Below, one piece after another: positions 5,483 to 6,272 of a stretch of DNA of 6,272 bases. The stretch's first letter is position 1. Each line of letters begins with the position of its first letter. The translations under genes were made by a program, and so were the position numbers. A model generated the notes under the pieces. The model did no database searches. It saw only the letters and a list, made by a program, of their open reading frames with translations, and was not told where the DNA came from. The DNA comes from Campylobacterales bacterium (lineage in GTDB: Bacteria > Campylobacterota > Campylobacteria > Campylobacterales > JALSKU01): positions 1 to 6,272 of the forward strand of contig JALVXV010000296.1 in the NCBI GenBank assembly GCA_027038235.1. Direction: 5' to 3'.

Positions 5483-6272
5483 ATGAAAAATGTTTATGAT
5501 ATTATACTACAATATTCTGATAGAAATATGGATAAATTAAAAAAAGTATATCCAACAAATGAGTATAAAAAGGCTTCTAAGACCATAAAAAATATAAAAA
5601 AAGGGGCTATTTTTTTATATACCGGTTTTTATGTAGAGGGTCATGCTGAGACTGATGGAGTAGTGGGTACTTACTTTTTAGCAAGGGCTTTTAAAGAGTT
5701 AGGTTTTTATCCTGTTATCATTACCGATAAATACTGCTTGGACTATTTTAAGGAGATTGAGACTATTTATATCCCTATTGGCTTAAATAATGACAAACTT
5801 TATAAAAAATTACTTGATACTTACAGACCGGTACTTCATCTCTCTTGTGAAAGATGCGGTAAAAACAAAGAGGGAGAGTATCTAAACCATAAATTAAACC
5901 CTATCACCAAATATACTGCCGATATAGATACACTTTTTCAAATGGGCTCTTTAAATGCTCCAAGCATTGCCATAGGAGATGGAGGAAATGAGATAGGTAT
6001 GGGAAACTTTTTTGAATATTTTGAGAAAATTGATGCCAAATTTCACTCAATTGTTACTTGTGATCACCCCCTCATAGCTTCAGTATCAAACTGGGGAGCT
6101 TATGCACTCATAGCAACTCTTTCAAATAAGCTTTTACCAACTTTTAAAGAGGCGGAAGAGTATCTAAAACAGATCATAAAAAAAGGTGCGGTTGACGGCA
6201 TTACTAAAAAATCAACCCTATCGGTAGATGCAAAAGAGTGGAGCTTAGAAAAAAAGATACTTGAAGAGTTAA
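5483..6272 (+). CDS. DUF4392 protein, C-terminal half of D-glutamate cyclase type; 3' end outside the window
   Basis: The 263 visible residues read from ATG 5483 to the right edge with no stop; the domain is usually a little under 300 residues, so little is missing. Family blocks are TGFYVEGHAETDGVVG at 47-62, CERCG at 122-126, IAIGDGGNEIGMGN at 162-175, CDHPLIASVSNWGAYAL at 193-209, and KGAVDGITKK at 234-243, a typical C-terminal block. The glycine- and acid-rich GDGGNEIGMGN loop is the signature and probably contributes to the active site; that role is inferred. There is no signal peptide or membrane segment. In vertebrate mitochondrial D-glutamate cyclase this domain follows a DUF1445 domain in one chain. 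Here the DUF1445 gene lies divergently, 29 bp away. The start ATG has no ribosome site but has TATACT 7 nt upstream, suggesting a leaderless mRNA. The next in-frame ATG (codon 16) also lacks a convincing ribosome site. Confidence 0.9.
   Translation, partial: MKNVYDIILQYSDRNMDKLKKVYPTNEYKKASKTIKNIKKGAIFLYTGFYVEGHAETDGVVGTYFLARAFKELGFYPVIITDKYCLDYFKEIETIYIPIGLNNDKLYKKLLDTYRPVLHLSCERCGKNKEGEYLNHKLNPITKYTADIDTLFQMGSLNAPSIAIGDGGNEIGMGNFFEYFEKIDAKFHSIVTCDHPLIASVSNWGAYALIATLSNKLLPTFKEAEEYLKQIIKKGAVDGITKKSTLSVDAKEWSLEKKILEEL
5501..5506 (-). promoter_or_regulatory. -10 box TATAAT for the DUF1445 gene
   Basis: On the minus strand a perfect TATAAT (5506-5501) would start transcription near 5494, giving a leader of about 40 nt that contains the AAGGA ribosome site. 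It lies within the first codons of the divergent DUF4392 gene, so the two transcripts would overlap at their 5' ends. No clear -35 is seen. Confidence 0.5.

Noticed and set aside
4683..6272. The divergent small-spacer pair as a toxin-antitoxin or defence system
   Set aside because: Both proteins carry clear DUF1445 and DUF4392 family motifs of metabolic type and are much larger than typical toxin-antitoxin partners.

Overview
The window looks like a stretch of core chromosome from an AT-rich, densely packed member of the Campylobacterota (the former Epsilonproteobacteria; a Sulfurimonas/Sulfurovum-like relative would fit). That placement is inferred from the gene set, the coding style (AAA/TTT/ATA-rich codons, many overlapping genes) and the extended -10 type promoter. 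It is not based on a database match.

Layout. On the minus strand, reading right to left from 4275 to 1, there is a run of four genes: a very short lipoprotein gene (4275-4102), nadB for L-aspartate oxidase (4115-2670, TTG start, overlapping the lipoprotein gene by 14 nt), nhaD for a Na+/H+ antiporter (2668-1298, one base after the nadB stop), and, after a 162-bp gap, guaA for GMP synthase (from 1135, running off the left edge). The gap is filled by a patchwork of 7-bp tandem repeats that passes into 8-bp repeats. On the right are a small lysine-rich protein on the plus strand that resembles DciA/DUF721 (4246-4695), a DUF1445/YcsI-family protein on the minus strand (5453-4683), and a DUF4392 protein on the plus strand (5483 to the right edge, its end not reached).

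How the genes relate. NadB makes iminoaspartate for NAD synthesis, GuaA makes GMP, and NhaD exports Na+. They share a strand but no obvious pathway. The most informative pair is DUF1445 and DUF4392. These are the two domains joined in one polypeptide in the vertebrate mitochondrial D-glutamate cyclase (DGLUCY). Here they are separate genes, back to back, with only 29 bp between their start codons, so the pair probably forms a split D-glutamate cyclase-type system.

The intergenic spaces are extremely small, and control signals sit inside neighbouring genes. Two plus-strand genes have a -10 hexamer ending 6-7 nt before the ATG and no Shine-Dalgarno sequence, which suggests leaderless mRNAs. The converging genes at 4683-4695 overlap by 13 nt with no terminator between them. 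No RNA genes, mobile elements or CRISPR arrays were seen, and no gene-free stretch exceeds about 165 bp.
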